DNA from: Amaranthus tricolor
Lineage: Eukaryota > Streptophyta > Magnoliopsida > Caryophyllales > Amaranthaceae
Direction: 5' to 3'
Assembly (NCBI RefSeq): GCF_026212465.1
Contig: NC_080062.1
Span: 1,107,501-1,171,500 of the forward strand
DNA length: 64,000 bases
The position numbers were made by a program, and so were the translations under genes. The notes beneath the pieces were generated by a model. The model worked only from the letters and a program-made list of their open reading frames with translations. It searched no databases and was not told the origin of the DNA. Below are positions 40,600 through 54,859 of this stretch, one piece after another. Positions within the stretch are counted from its first letter, which is position 1, and each line of letters begins with the position of its first letter.

Positions 40600-41050
40600 G
40601 CTTATATGCATAAGCCAGAGAAATACAAACACAATCATAAAGGCAAGACTATGAGCCAAAGGTTATTATTGATGCTCACGAACACCAAAATCACGTCTCC
40701 AACTAATTTTAATTTATCTTTAGTCAAGTTCTTAGAAAGATACAACTCATTCATGTCATTTTTAATTTGCTCTTCTCACGTTTTCTTAGGCCTATCATGA
40801 CTTTACTTCTATCGACCGTGATGTTTTGCATGTCGACGGTCTTCCTTCGTACATGCCAAAACCATCTCAATCTACTTTCACGCATCTCTGAAGAGATGGG
40901 TGAAGCCTCTAGTCGTTTTCTCAAAACACGGTTCTTAATCTTATCTATGTTGGTCTGTCACAACATCCAACTTAACATTCACGTCTCTCCTACTGTCATC
41001 TTACGCGCTGCAAGTGATTTTTTCGTTGGACATTTAGAAAAAAGTTTCTG
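40600..41050 (-). pseudogene. RTE-type LINE reverse transcriptase C-terminal remnant
   Basis: The minus strand encodes IDKIKNRVLRKRLEASPI, SSEMRESRLRWFWHVRRKTV and further, with a stop, a degenerate basic segment. This is the conserved end of plant RTE/LINE polyproteins (D-x-I-R-N-x-x-I-R...V-x-P-I-x-x-K-M-R-E-x-R-L-R-W-F-G-H-V-x-R-R). Only the tail is present, as expected of 5'-truncated LINE insertions. Plus-strand frames here are shadows. Confidence 0.75.
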
Positions 41051-41185
41051 GTAAATAACTTAAAGTCATAACCCAAAAGCTACTATGGGTAATATTTTTG
41101 ATGGTTTTTGGAATTATGACTCAATTATTTTTCTAATAAGCAACCAAATGCCAACAATTATTTTTATACAAACCATCTTTATTAC

Positions 41186-41953
41186 TGTTGAGTCAAGCCC
41201 AATTTCAATGACCTTGGTGATGGGTTTGATCACTTGATTGCTCATGCCTTATCTTGCACTCTTGAGAGTGAAGATGTAAGGAACATGAGCTATGTAGGAT
41301 TGAGATTTGGATCACTTGATGAAGTGATCAAGGTGAATGATTTGGGGTGCCTTAAAGAAGACAAGGCACGAAGATTGGAGGGCTTTGAAGACCGCTCGAG
41401 TGGTCGAGCATGTTTGGCTCGGTCAAGCCTTAATGCAGCAGGGTTCCAGTATTCTCAGAGAAAGCGCTCGATCGGTCGAGCCTAGCGCGCTTGATCGAGC
41501 AAAATGGCAGCGTACAAAACAGAAGCTTTATGTTTTATGTGCGGGATTTTGTGGGCTTTTAAGCCTCTTGTCCTAAGTTATTCTAATATGTTTTATGACT
41601 ATATAAGGAGTCTTAGAACATCATTAGGAAATTGAGAGAGGCATATACAAGATTGAAAGCTAGGGTTCACACCATAAGAGTTCTTCATCCTTGTGTTATG
41701 CATGTTTGTGTGAGATTGAGTTAAAGGTTCAATCTTTGCTTGGAGAGGCTGTTCTTAAAGCTTGAAAAGGTGAGTCATTAATGTATTGTTGATTATATTA
41801 ATGATAATCTACTTATTTTGAGGTGGAGGTATTCATAGATACCTCATACATCTTGTGTTTTGCTTCTTCCATTGTTGTGCTCTGTTTTGGTTGTTTGTCT
41901 TTGCATTTCTTTTGTTATTGTTTCTTCACCATTGCAATAGCCCATTCACAACA
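41186..41953. mobile_element. Solo LTR (768 bp) with 5-bp target duplication
   Basis: Starts TGTTGAGTCAAG and ends CATTCACAACA (perfect terminal TGTTG/CAACA), flanked by ATTAC (41181-41185 and 41954-41958). Contains GCTCGATCGGTCGAGC-like motifs (41395-41500), as does the solo LTR at 17499-18307, and an AGGAGTCTTAGAACATC segment after a TATATAAGG TATA-like box. No coding region. Confidence 0.8.
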
Positions 41954-41958
41954 ATTAC

Positions 41959-42342
41959 AGTTGGCTGGCCTGAACCTTTGGCTTTGTGAAGTAGCAAATA
42001 AGTCAATTCTTTGAGCTAATCAAACTAACTAATAGCTTCAACCTCCAACCAATTACCATTCATCAAACAAACCTCTATACACAGGTCCAACTCTTTTACA
42101 AGAGCACCATATACAACGACATAACGGCTCACAATTATTGGGACCTAAAATTATTTTTTATTTTCAAATGTTTAATTATATGTTAAAAAAATTATAATAG
42201 TTTGCCGAAAATAAAAATACTGACAAGTCATCATATAATCAATGGAAATAATATCCTCTAATTAATGATCATCCATTACTTTGTTAATTTAATTTATTAT
42301 ATTTTCTTGGTCAATTATTAAGGTATCTAAATAATAAAATTG

Positions 42343-42419
<77 letters not shown>

Positions 42420-43622
42420 TTTGTTGAATCTTCTTGTTTAATTAATTAAGTTAGTTTCACAAATTAAGTAATGCTTTATCAAAATGAAAAAATGATAGTT
42501 CATTAATTAATTGTCTATTAAAACTTTGTACATACATATTCATATGTTAATGTCCTTGTCTATTGACTATTCAATAATTGAGCTTTACTTTCATGCCATT
42601 CTTGACTTGTTCTACATAACACTGACGTCTTATGCAACTTGTGAGTGGTCACTGCTTTATTTTTTTATTTCTCTGATAAGCAGTAAATTCTGTGTTTTAA
42701 AGTAGTTGTAATATTTGATTTTTTATATAATTTAATTTTTAATATTTTTAATTATTTATAATGAAAAATTATAAAAAATTAATATTAATAATTTTTATAT
42801 TGATACAAATCAAATAAAAACACGCCTGACTATGCTTTAACTTAATAATTAAAACAAATTAAAAATTAATAGTAATAAATAAATAGTGTAATTTTCTAAT
42901 TGCAAGAAATTTTAAAGAATAGAGGAAGTACCAAATTTATTCTTGTTAAACCAACATTATATTTAATCAAAGAAAAAAACAAGTAAATTGATATTTTACA
43001 GAGAAATAAGAGAGAAATAGTTAAATATTTAGATAGAAAAAACATGTTTGATCTGTCCACTATCTCTTCCTTTCGGATTTCGAATTTGGGCGGTATATGG
43101 GCTAATGACCATAGCCTTAAGCCCATAACCATTTCGATAAAAATTTAAAAAAACTATGTGGTAACCGCAGGCTCCATTCTCCTGAGAGATTGTCTTTCAA
43201 ATTCAGTACATTGAAACTTAATATTACTCTTACTATATTTTCCTTTATGGGTTGATCCAATCATAAATATTCTCTTAAAGAAAACGTTTCTCACTCAAAA
43301 GAATTTGTGATGTTATAATATTACAAAAAAATAAAAATTAAACAAATTTTAATTCACCAAACCAAAAGAGAAAATGACAAATTTAGTTGGAATAATAACT
43401 TTCAAGTGCTCAAATTGATATTTGTATCCAATTTGTCATGTAGAAGTAGAAGATAAAGTAAACGGTCAACATACATATTAGTGTTATACAAAATTATTAC
43501 TCTCAAAATAATGCACCTCAAAAATCACATTTTTGAATTTAAATTGATTAGATAGAAATACTTTTATCCAAAATCATTTAATTTTCTATCTCCAATCTCC
43601 AATAATATTCGTTCACCCTCAA
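41959..43622. other. 5' flank of unit D
   Basis: No gene. Contains (AT)n followed by (TTTA)n at 42346-42420. The last 60 bp (TCTCCAATAATATTCGTTCACCCTC) resemble the region before the unit C start. Not otherwise duplicated in the window. Confidence 0.5.
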
Positions 43623-45689
43623 ATGCTCCTTACACTTCTTTCCTTCCTCTTCATCACAACACCAACAAATTCCATTACAACCCCATATAAACCACCCGAC
43701 CACCTCCTCATCAACTTTGGCCTACCAAAAAATTCTCCACAACCCACCAGTAACTCCACTGCAAAAGCAGTGGAGGCTAAAACTCCCTATAATATGGCCC
43801 GAATATTTCGGGCCACGACAACATATTCCATACCTGTTACTACGTGGGGGCCCAAACTAATCCGCCTCTACTTTCCACCCCTATCCATATCCTACGACAT
43901 CATAGACACCAAATCGTCTTTTCTTTCGCTCACAATTAATGGGTTCAATATTTTGCGCAATTTTAGCGCGTTCGCTGTTACGACTAATGCGAACGCGCAC
44001 GTCAACACCACCAGACGGTCTTGTAAGAGAGATTTACATCTCTTTAGACGAAGGAGACGGGCAAAGGGCGATAAACCTAACTTTCTCACCAAGTAACCCG
44101 GATGGGTTTGGGTTTATAAACGGGTTAGAGATTATATCTGTGCCGGATGGGTTGTATGTTAACCGTTCGTCATCCAATATGGTTCCATATCTTACGGGTG
44201 GGTTTCAAGATTATTTGAATAACCCGTTTAATTTTTCGGATTCAATAGCTATGGAAAATATTATCCGGCTGAACGTTGGTGGGTCGATCGTGGAGCCGCG
44301 TGATGATTCTGGACTTCGCCGGACTTGGTTCGGTAGAGACGATGACTACATGATGTAAGTTCAACAATATTTTTCAAATTTCCTGAATTTAATTTTAGAC
44401 AATTGTCTTCTAATTTTCTTTGTTTCACTGATAAACTTAAACTATGTGGTGGATAGATAATTTTGGGTCACCAGGAAATATAAATTCTTTTGAATTCCCA
44501 AAAAGCATAGGAAGTAATTAATTTATTAGTGTCAAGTAAAAAAAGTTATCAATTACTTTCTTCGTTTCTTATCAAGTTTCCATAAAGAACATAAATGAAA
44601 ATAAGAAAAATATAATATTTTATTAAATAATAATTTTAATTTAACGAAAAAAAGTAGGCACCATATATAATTATTAAAAAATTGAAATAAAGTCATTGAA
44701 AATATTATAAGGAGCATAATTAATAAAAAAAATATTTTTATAAAGTTAATGATAAATATGTAAGGATCATCAAAAATTTACAAATGTTAAAATAAAGTTA
44801 GTGGCTAGAAAATATGTGAGAATTCTAAGGATTATTATTAAAATATTAAAATAAGATTAAAAAGGTTATTTTTATTCGAAATTTATGATATAAAAATAAA
44901 AAAATTCTTTAAGTAAGGATAAAAATACAATCATCATAGCTCTATACTTATGTGATGATTTCCATTTTCAGTATTCAACCAAAAGAAAAAGAAAAAAACA
45001 ATTTCTAAGAATTTTTTTAAGTTATTAATTGTTTAAGAAATTAAAAATTTTATAGGAATTGAAGTATTTATTTCTTGGTAAATATTATTGACCAATATGT
45101 CGATTGTAGCAGTGACATTTTTGACTTGTGTGCAGAGTTTGAATGTGTTTACTACATCACACACTAATATGTATATATATACTTGTTTCTTCCCGTGTTT
45201 GCTAAGTTCAATGCGTTTATAAGATCGAGTTAAACATAATTAAAAATACAATAATATGATATTATATTGATATGTGTGGAGAGACGAATAAAATAAGATC
45301 TCAAATGATTATATATTTTTCTCATATAATAATCGCAATATGTAAGATACTATAGAATAAAGAACAATGTAAAATTATTCTATAAAGCATAAAAAAAAAA
45401 ACTGAGGAAATATGCAATATAGAAGTATAATCACGTCTCTTCTCACTATAGGCTACAAGTGTGCATCATGCAATACAAGTCTTCCGTATATTTGAAGTAT
45501 ATAATCCCACTTTAAACGTTAGATGAATGAGATTCTAATTCTTAACATGACCTTTTGAAGTCATATCAAGTACTCAATTTATCCAAAAGGTTAATTAGAT
45601 GATTAAGTGATAATTTAAAAGTGCAAATACAATTTTAAATTCGGAATAATAGCACTATACTACTTTTATGTGCTTAATTTTGAATTATT

Positions 45690-45810
<121 letters not shown>

Positions 45811-47126
45811 TATTGATTATATTGAGTTGTACCTTAGCTTGTGTTGAGCACATGTAACTTTGCTATTGTATTTGGTTTCATTGGTCTCTTTCTTTGCAGT
45901 GCTCTTTTTATTTGAGCGTCGCTTTGACCGTATCCCTCTTGCCCTGTCTTCAGATGGGGTGTAGGTATGATTTGTCAGTCACGAACCCACAAATCCAGTC
46001 CTAAGTGGAATCTATCGTATATGATGGTAAATTGATTAATTTTATTTTTATGTTGTACATGATTAGTTATGGTCTAAACTACACAAACATCTACGACGAT
46101 GCCAGAATCAATTATACAGTTGCAACACCATCGTATACGGCGCCAGAATTAGTGTACTTGACAATGAGGGAGATGGGACCATATGTTGGAGAATTGAAGA
46201 AAAACCAAAATTTGACATGGTTGTTCGAGGTCGATGTTGGATTTAATTATCTTGTGAGGCTCCATTTTTGCGAGTTAGATTCCAAAATCAACAACACTGG
46301 CCAAAGAGTTTTCCACGTTAGTATCAACAATCAAATGGGTGCACATGATATTGATGTTTTTACGCTAACTGGTGGCATTTTCATTCCAATGTATCGAGAT
46401 ATTGTTACGCTCTTTGAAGGTAGTGGTACCAACAAAGCTAGTGTCGAAACGAGAGGTCTTCTTTCAGTGACACTTACACCCAACCCTAACGCAATGTAAG
46501 TTAATCATTGTTTTTTATGGGTAAGAAATCGAGAATCCGGCCCCTGCATAGGAGGCTAGGAGTCAAGCATTGATTTTCCCCTGGGTTAAAAATTGAACGC
46601 CTATCACAAGAATGAATGGAAAGACTTTCTACAATACATTTGCATATATTTTAACCAAGTCAAACTTCGCCGTGTGTTTTTTTAATCTTTTGACCCAAAA
46701 ACTTACATTTTTAGCCAATATGGGTTTAAAATCGCTATTTAAGATAGCAATTTTACGTGAAGTTTACTTTTCCAACTGTTTTTACCTGAAGCCCATTCCT
46801 CTATTTTTTTTTAAAATAAAGAATTTCTTTTTTTTAGTTTGTTTATTTTTCTTGCCACATTTTATTTTATGGAAGTGGTCCCACCACGGAAAATTTTGTC
46901 ATATATAAATTTTTCCTTACTTTAAATTTAATCCAGATTTATGCAATATAAATGACTTTACAGTTTCTTAGTCTTTGTATTATATATGATTCATTATTGC
47001 AATTTCAAAAGAGCATATAGAGTAATTATTTGATTGATAGCAAGAATATTTTCCTTCCAAAAATACTTTAATTAATGACTTTTTCAAATTTGCATTGAAG
47101 TTGAAGCTTTTGTCTTGTTTTTCCAG

Positions 47127-48693
47127 ATATGACGATCTCTTGCTCAATGGATTGGAGATTTTCAAGTTGAACTCTTCAAATGGTTCTCTTGCCGCACCAA
47201 ATCCTAAGATCCCTATGAATTTAACATCTTTACAAGGCAATAATCGATCGTCGAATAGTTCTCATCATTTAATATCGATTATCGGAGGAATCCTTAGTGC
47301 TATTCTAGTAGTCGCACTCATATCATCAATATATTTCATAATCATTTTCCGAAGAAAAAAGGAGAAACAAAAATTCATGAAAACAATGAGCAAAGATGAT
47401 ACTAGCAAGCTTAAGTGGATTTCGCCGTTGGATGATTCTGGATCTAATGCAACTAGCGCTAGTGTGATTTCTTCTCTGCCATCCGATCTTTGTCGACGTT
47501 TCTCATTTGCGCAAGTTAGGGTTGCTACGAACGATTTCGACGACGATTTGATCATAGGAACCGGTGGGTTCGGTAAAGTTTACAAGGGTTCAATAGATGA
47601 TGGAGCCACTATTGTGGCCATAAAACGTCTTACGACAACATCAAAGCAAGGCGCTCGCGAGTTTGAAACAGAAATCGAGATGCTATCGAGACTACGTCAC
47701 GTACATTTGGTGTCCTTAATTGGATATTGTGACGAACACGGTGAAATGATCATAGTTTACGAGTATATGCCACGTGGCACTCTTCGAGATCACTTGTTGT
47801 ACAAGAATCCCGAGAGAAGTGAGAACCATACACCATTGTCGTGGAAGCAACGACTTATGATTTGTCTTGGATCAGCTCGCGGTTTGCACTATCTTCACAC
47901 GGGAGCTAAACAATTGATTATTCATCGAGATGTCAAGTCTACGAATATTCTTCTTGATGATAAGTGGACAGCCAAAGTCTCAGACTTTGGCCTTTCAAAG
48001 GTAGGACCCACTCCTGGTGATATGGGTCCTACCCATGTTAGTACCGCTGTTAAAGGTAGTGTTGGATATTTAGATCCAGAGTACTATCGACGTCAACAAT
48101 TGACAGAGAAATCAGATGTATACTCCTTTGGAGTTTTGTTGTTCGAGGTTTTATGTGCTCGAGTTGCGATGAACCCTAATCTACCCAAGCAACAAGTGAA
48201 CTTAGCCGTGTGGGCTCGTTATAACTACAAAAATAAAACCCTCCACACAATTGTCGATCCAAATCTAACAGGGCAAATTGCACCCGAATGTCTAAGAAAA
48301 TTTGGAGAAGTGGCAGAATTGTGTATACGAGAACATGGAAGTGATCGTCCTTCGATGGGGGACGTAGTTTGGGGCATTGAATTTGCCATACAACTACAAG
48401 AAACCGCGGAGAAAATTATGCAAAACAATTTAAGTGATGATCCTCAAGGAGAAATTTCAGATTCTACGATAAGTTTTAAACTTGATGGGGCAAATGCATT
48501 AGGTTCAATGTATATTGATAATGAATCGACCACATTAAATGATGATTTTTCTGATACTAACATGGTTGATATGGGCACAAAAAAGTTATTGGATAGTAGA
48601 ACTACTACATTTATTAATTCATCGGAGTCACCCATAATTGATATGAAGTCTGGTTCGGTTTTTTCTGAGATTATCGACCCAAAAGCCAGATGA
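47127..48693 (+). CDS. CrRLK1L unit D exon 3: membrane segment and intact kinase
   Basis: 522 codons open to TGA after acceptor TTTTTCCAG. Order: end of malectin region ([19 protein letters not shown]), Ser/Asn-rich linker, membrane helix ([20 protein letters not shown]) and RRKKEKQK, juxtamembrane, [20 protein letters not shown], glycine loop [16 protein letters not shown] (catalytic Lys), [20 protein letters not shown] (helix C region), [13 protein letters not shown] (RD catalytic loop), [26 protein letters not shown] and DRPSMGDVVWGIEFAIQLQE, then a Ser/Asp-rich tail ending IIDPKAR. All catalytic residues are present. In the family this domain signals downstream of RALF-peptide perception at the plasma membrane. 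Whether it is ever translated depends on exon 1, which is frameshifted. Confidence 0.9.
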
Positions 48694-51469
48694 CTCGTAC
48701 AAATTGTTGTATGAGACGATTTCTCTATAATATGTGTTTCATACGACACGAGAATATAAGATTTTTATTTCTCTTACAAGAGTATGTAAAAGAAATAAGA
48801 AAATATATCTTTTTTGTAAATTTTTTTTTTAAGAAAATCTAATAATTTATTGATAAAAATATCATACGACATCTACAACAGAGTAACAATCGATAAAATA
48901 CATAATAATTTTTATCAAACAAACTTTTACTCCCTCCTACTCATCCTACTTGTCCCAATTACTTTTTGATTACTATTCACTAATCACTCTTAATTTGTAT
49001 TTTTTTTCATAATCTTTAACTTAAAATATAGTCAAGCGTGATTTTATTTCATTCGTTTCAATACAATGGTTATTAATATCAACTTTTCATAATTTTTAAT
49101 TATGCACAATTAACGATATTAAAAGTTAAAATGTTGTCTCGACAAGTGTAAAAAAGGTAAATAGGACAAGTAAGTTGAATACGAGGGAGTATATAAAAAA
49201 AGTCATGATCATTTTAAAGGAGATCCAATAGTAAAGTCTTTCCTTTATCATCTTCATTCTAATGTTAAATAGTAGCCCCAAAATTTACAATGAAGGTTAG
49301 AATTTTTTGAGAGAAAAAAAGAGAGAGAAGAGAGCAAAAATTAGCAATTTATAAAAGTCTAGTTTTTTTCTACTTTGCCACATACATACATAACAAAATT
49401 CTTTTTTACTCTTCTCAAATAAAATTATAAAATTTTATATCAAATTTTAATTAATAATTCTCATTAATTTATATAAAAAAACATATTCATATTTAAATAT
49501 TGATAAATTCATCTCGATATATATCTTTTAAACATTATTTATTATAACTTTTAAAAATTTACAATTAAATTTATTTAAGTTTTATATTTACATTAAAAAT
49601 CTAAAAACAAAAATTACAAGAATAAAAGAAAATATAGCGATAAAAGTGAGAATACTTTTGGGAGAAACTTGTATACTAAGTAGACAAATTGGACCAAGTC
49701 AATTGGTGAGCGGCAAAATGAGACTTGAGACTTGAGACTTGGGAATTGAGACTTGAGAATTGACCCTTAAAGTTGTGCAAAATAAGAACAAATTTCATAA
49801 AGTTGAATTTTCTTCTATGCTAAAAACCATTTTGATAAATTGATTGATCATAGCTTTTGGTTTCTATTGGAAGATGGCAAATTAGGAGTCCATGGTTGGA
49901 CCTGCCTAGGCTATGAACTAATTTATTTAAATAAAAATCTATTTGTTTTGAATTGTTTGAAGTATTATAACCTTTTTTATTCTAATGTAATAATACCTCA
50001 TATGGTTTTTCACATTTTTTATACATCATTTTAATTTTTAATGTGTCGAAATGTGTTTGTCAAAAATTATAAAAAGTTAATGATAATAAAATATATATTG
50101 AGACGAATCAAACAAGATCACATACACTTATTAATATATTGAGAATAATAGCTACTCTTGTGAAAGACCGGCTCTCGATGAAACGATCTCAAAACAAGAA
50201 GCTTATTTATTAAAAATTGTAAATTGAGTTACTCAACTCATGATTGAAGAACGTCTCATAATAAGACCGTGTCACACAACAACTTGTGTGAGAATAAAAT
50301 ATAAACTAGAATAATTGGTAAATAGTATGAAAAAAAATAAATAAATCATATGATAAGAATAGGAAGGAGTAAAAAAAATGACAATTGAATTGGATCCACG
50401 TATATAAACAGATGAGCTTTGCACACCTTATACTAGTATAATGAGTCATCAAAAACGACTAAATTTACTTAAAGGCTAATAAGCAAAAAACATACTTCGT
50501 CCATCTCTTTTGAGTGCCTATTTGTCTATACACACTATTCAATGTATCGTTTTAATTCATAATATCTAAAATTATGGATAATAAAAATTATAAATTATTG
50601 ATATTAATAAAATTTACATTAAGACTAATCAAGTAAGATCCAATATGTAAAATTTTTGCTGATATATTAAAAATAAAAATACAAGTTAAGAGTAATTTTT
50701 AATTTTTAATATAAAACATATAGAGTTAGGAGTCATATAATATACCCCAAACCAATCCTTGATTTGGCCTATGTGCATGATTTTGTATTTATAAAATGAT
50801 AATCTTCTATTATCCTCGTATCGTATTATCATCTTTTTTATTTTCATAACTTGACTTTTCTTCTCTTCTTAAATATTCACACAGATACAAGCATGCTTTT
50901 AAATTAAAAATTTAGCTTCAACACCTTTTTTAATGGTGACCCTTAGCTTGATGTTAACTTTATAAACAATAGATGTAATCTAAGTGTTATTGCATAAACC
51001 CTTAGCTAAATTCTCCAAAAGGTTGCTTATCAATTGGTGAGAGAAGAATCGAACAATTAAAGTTTGGCTGAGGTAGAATGGCATAAACCCTACCGTATGT
51101 CATTAGGATCATTAGTATTCAAATTATTATATTGTTAACAGTATTAGTTTTAGTATATAGTACTTCCTCTGTTCCCCTATACTTGTTATATTTGACTTTT
51201 TATACAAATCAATGTGTTATTTTGATCATTTATATATTGAACTATATACAACTAAAAAATATAAAAAAAAATATTATGAAACTATGCGATTAGACGATTC
51301 AAACAAGATCTCACTTGACAATATATGTTTTTACACATTAACCGCAATATATAAAATAAACTTGAATGAGGAATAGTGTCATAAACCATTATGTAACTAG
51401 TATTTCAGAATGGAGGAAGTATTACTGTAATTAGCATCAACATATTATTAATGTTAGTAATAATATTAA
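48694..51469. other. Duplicated 3' flank of unit D
   Basis: No gene. Aligns with the flanks of A, E and F. Contains the Stowaway copy 48930-49189 and a second Stowaway-like copy near 51160-51420. Relative to A, both the hAT-like and the 2.96-kb insertions are missing, leaving empty sites near 49825 and 51140. Confidence 0.7.
48930..49189. mobile_element. Stowaway-like MITE
   Basis: Orthologous to 2275-2534: starts CTCCCTCCTACTC, ends CGAGGGAG, flanked by TA. Confidence 0.65.
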
Positions 51470-52118
51470 GAAAAAATAACCGTGAATAATACGAATTTTT
51501 ACTGATTTTCCTGCAATAATACGAACTTTCGATTAACCCTAAATAATACAAACTTTAATATGAATTTCCCTAGAGCATCTTTGACCTATTATTAACCTAC
51601 AATTGTAGGTTAAGTTGCTCAAAAAAAAAAATAAAATACAAAAAATAAAATAAAAAGTACAAAAAAATGGAAAAAAAAAAATAATAAAGAACATGAATTC
51701 CTAATCCTCACCGTACCCCTTCCCTATCCCTAGCCCAACCTCCAGCTCCCATCCCCCACAGGTCACAACTACCATCGTTTCCCGCTCACTGTCACTCCCA
51801 TTCCCTATCCACTTCCAGCCACCGCCATCTTCATCAAAATCCACCACCAAATTCAACTCCCCATCCTTTGCGCAGCCTCTATCCCCCTCTATTCTCAACC
51901 ACCATCAAACCCTTCCCTCCACTCCACCACCACCAATCGGCTTCCCATAAACAGCGCCCTGTGCAGCCTTCCTCACCTCCTTTCCCCTGACGCGACCTCC
52001 ACAAACAACCACCATAACCACCCACCCTAAATGTGAACCACCACCATAACCATCCCAAATTCAAACCAACATAATCTTTAATCTACCTTTCCACTGCCAA
52101 ATTCGACCATCAAAATTG
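51470..52118. mobile_element. TIR element with GC-rich passenger, 3'-truncated copy
   Basis: Left TIR starts GAAAAAATAACCGTG after TTAA at 51466-51469. The palindrome and C-rich passenger are present; homology to the full copy stops near AAAATTGACCA, followed by the segment duplicated from 18.4 kb. Right TIR absent. Confidence 0.7.
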
Positions 52119-52724
52119 ACCAACAAAATATTAATAATGTGTCTTTAATTACTAAATATATTATTATAAACCCCTAACTATTAAATATTAAAGCATCGTT
52201 TTTTCAATTTTCAGAATGGGGCCGGGGCACAGGCCCCTCTTGCCCATTATAGGGATAGAAAGTAACGTCACTAGGGCTAAGTAACAAAAGGTGACTTGAG
52301 AATGATCAATCAAATTGAATAGGCGTCATTACTAAATATCAAGAGTCAATATCAACACTTAAATTTGACCAACTTTTTATTAATTTTCTATTTCATAATC
52401 TATAATGGCCCTAAAGTAAATAAGAACAATTTTCATTAAGTTATGTTGAATTTTCTTCTACGCTAAAAAACTGTTTTGCTTAATTCATTGATCATAATGC
52501 TTTATAAAAACTTCGGTTATTTATTGCAAGATGGCAAACAACGGAAGATAATTCGTGACTGTTTAGGTTCTAAAAAAGTTAATTAATTTAAAATTTATTA
52601 ATATTAAATTTTATAACATATCACAAATAAATATGAGTTATGACGTTGAGTTACTTCCGCACACAAATATCTAAAATTCAACCCAAGGCTACTAAATTTA
52701 ATTAAAGGTTAAGCATAAATATAT
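52119..52724. repeat. Segmental duplicate of 18421-19025
   Basis: Aligned over about 600 bp with scattered substitutions, including GGGGCCGGGGCACA and TGCCCATTATAGGGA. In the first copy this stretch leads toward unit C; here it leads into a kinase-exon fragment, so a rearrangement joined them. Confidence 0.75.
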
Positions 52725-53292
52725 TTCATCATTTAATACCCATTATCGGATGAATCCTTGGTGCTATTCTAGTAGTCACACTCATATCATTAATATATTT
52801 CATAATCATTTTCTGAAGAAAAAAGAAGAAACAGAAATTCATGAAAACAATGAGCAAAGATGATACTAGCAAGCAAAAGTGGATTTTGCCGTTGGATGAT
52901 TTTGGATCTAATGCAACTAACGCTAGTGTGATTTCTTCTTTGCCGTCCGATCTTTGTCGACGTTTCTCATTTGCGCAAGTTAGGGTTGCTACGAACGATT
53001 TCGACGACGATTTGATCATAGGAACCGGTGGGTTCAGTAAAGTTTACAAGGGTTTAATAGATGATGGAGCCACTATTGTGGCCACGTCTTACGATAACAT
53101 CGAAGCAAGGCGCTCGCGAGTTTGAAACAAAAATGGAGATGCTATCGAGACTACGTCACGTACATTAGGTGTCCTTGATCGGATATTGTGACGAACACGG
53201 TGAAACGATCATAGTTTACGAGTATATGCCACGTGGCACTCTTCGAGATCACTTGTTGTACAAGAATCCCGAGAGAAGCGAGAACCATACAC
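52725..53292 (+). pseudogene. CrRLK1L unit F: kinase exon fragment
   Basis: Starts inside exon 3 at the membrane segment (TCATCATTTAATACC) and ends after GAGAACCATACAC, in the N-lobe/C-lobe linker. Stops occur in the membrane segment (GGATGA and TTCTGA). The glycine loop reads GTGGFSKVYKG, and bases around the catalytic-lysine codon are lost (VAIKR became VAT), shifting the frame. Flanked by unrelated duplicated DNA on both sides. Confidence 0.85.
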
Positions 53293-54859
53293 TTATTAAT
53301 ATGAGAATTATAAAAAGTTAATGATCATCATTTTAATTTTTAATGTGTCGAAAAGTGTTTGTTAAATATTATAAAAAGTTAATGATAATAAAATATACAT
53401 TGAGACGAATCAAATAAGATCACATACACTTATTAATATATTGAGAATAATAGCTACTCTTGTGAAAGACCGGTTCTCGGTGAAACGATATCAAAACAAG
53501 AAGCTTATTTATTAAAAATTGTAAATTGAGTTATTCAACTCATGATTGAAGAACGTCTCACAATAAGACCGTGTCACACAACAATTTGTGTGAGAATAAA
53601 ATATAAACTAGAATAATTGGTGAATAGTATGAAAAAAAAAAAATAAATCATCTGATAAGAATAAGGAGTAAATAAAATGAAAATTGAGTTGGATCCACGT
53701 ATATATACAGATGAGCTTTGCACACCTTATACTAGTATAATGAGTCATCAAAAACGACTAAATTTACTTAAAGGCTAATCATCAAAAAACATACTTCCTC
53801 TATCTCTTTTGAGTGCCTATGTGATTATACACACTATTCAATGTATTGTTTTAATTCATAATGTCTAAAATTATGGATAATAAAAATTATAAAAAATTAA
53901 TATTAATAAAATTTACATTAAAACTAATCAAGTAAGATCCAACTTGAAAATTTTTGTTAATATATTAAAAATAAAAATACAAGGGTAATTTTTAATTTTT
54001 AATTTTTAATGTAAAACATATAGAGTTACGAGTCATATAATATACCCCAAACCAATCCTTGATTGGGCCTATGTGCATGATTTTGTATTTACAATACTAG
54101 GTTTTTATACAATGTAAATATTTATGGGGGAATAAGTATTAAATTAAAAGAGAGTATTGTTAGAGCATAAAATGAAAAGATGTATAATTGTCCTCAATGT
54201 AATAAATGGTTATAAAGCGGTGGATGGAGAAAGACAAATTGAAAAATTAATCCTTTTATTTTGAGGGTAAAACATATTGAATATTTGTCCCCAAAATGAA
54301 ATGATAACCTTCCATTATCCTCGTATCATATTATCATCTTTTTTGTTTTCATAATTTGACTTTTCTTCTCTTCTTAAATATTTACACAAATGCAAGCATG
54401 CTTTTAATAAAAAAATTTAAAATGGTGAGAGAAGAATCGAACAATTAAAGTTTGGCTGAGGTAGAATGGCATAAACCCTACCGTATGTCATTAGGATCAT
54501 TAGTATTCAAATTATTATATTGTTAACAGTATTAGTTTTAGTATATAGTACTTTCTTTGTTCCGCTATACTTGTTATATTTGACTTTTTATATAATTTAA
54601 TGTGTTATTTTGATCATTTATATATTGAACTATACACATCTAAAAAATATAAAAAAATTAATATTATGAAACTATGTAATTAGAAGATTCAAACAAGATC
54701 TCACCTGACAATATTTTTTTTTACACATTAGCCGCAATATATAAAATAAACTTGAATGATGAATAGTGTCAAAAACCGTTATGTAACTAGTATTTAAGAA
54801 AGGAGGAAGTATTATTGTAATTAGCATCAACATATTATTAATGTTAGTAATAATATTAA
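53293..54859. other. Duplicated flank after unit F
   Basis: No gene. Aligns with 50030-51469 and 4380-5578. Contains a Stowaway-like copy near 54550-54810. Empty site for the 2.96-kb insertion near 54520. Confidence 0.65.

Noticed and set aside
41234..41576. Two overlapping short frames
   Set aside because: Lie within a solo LTR defined by its target duplication.
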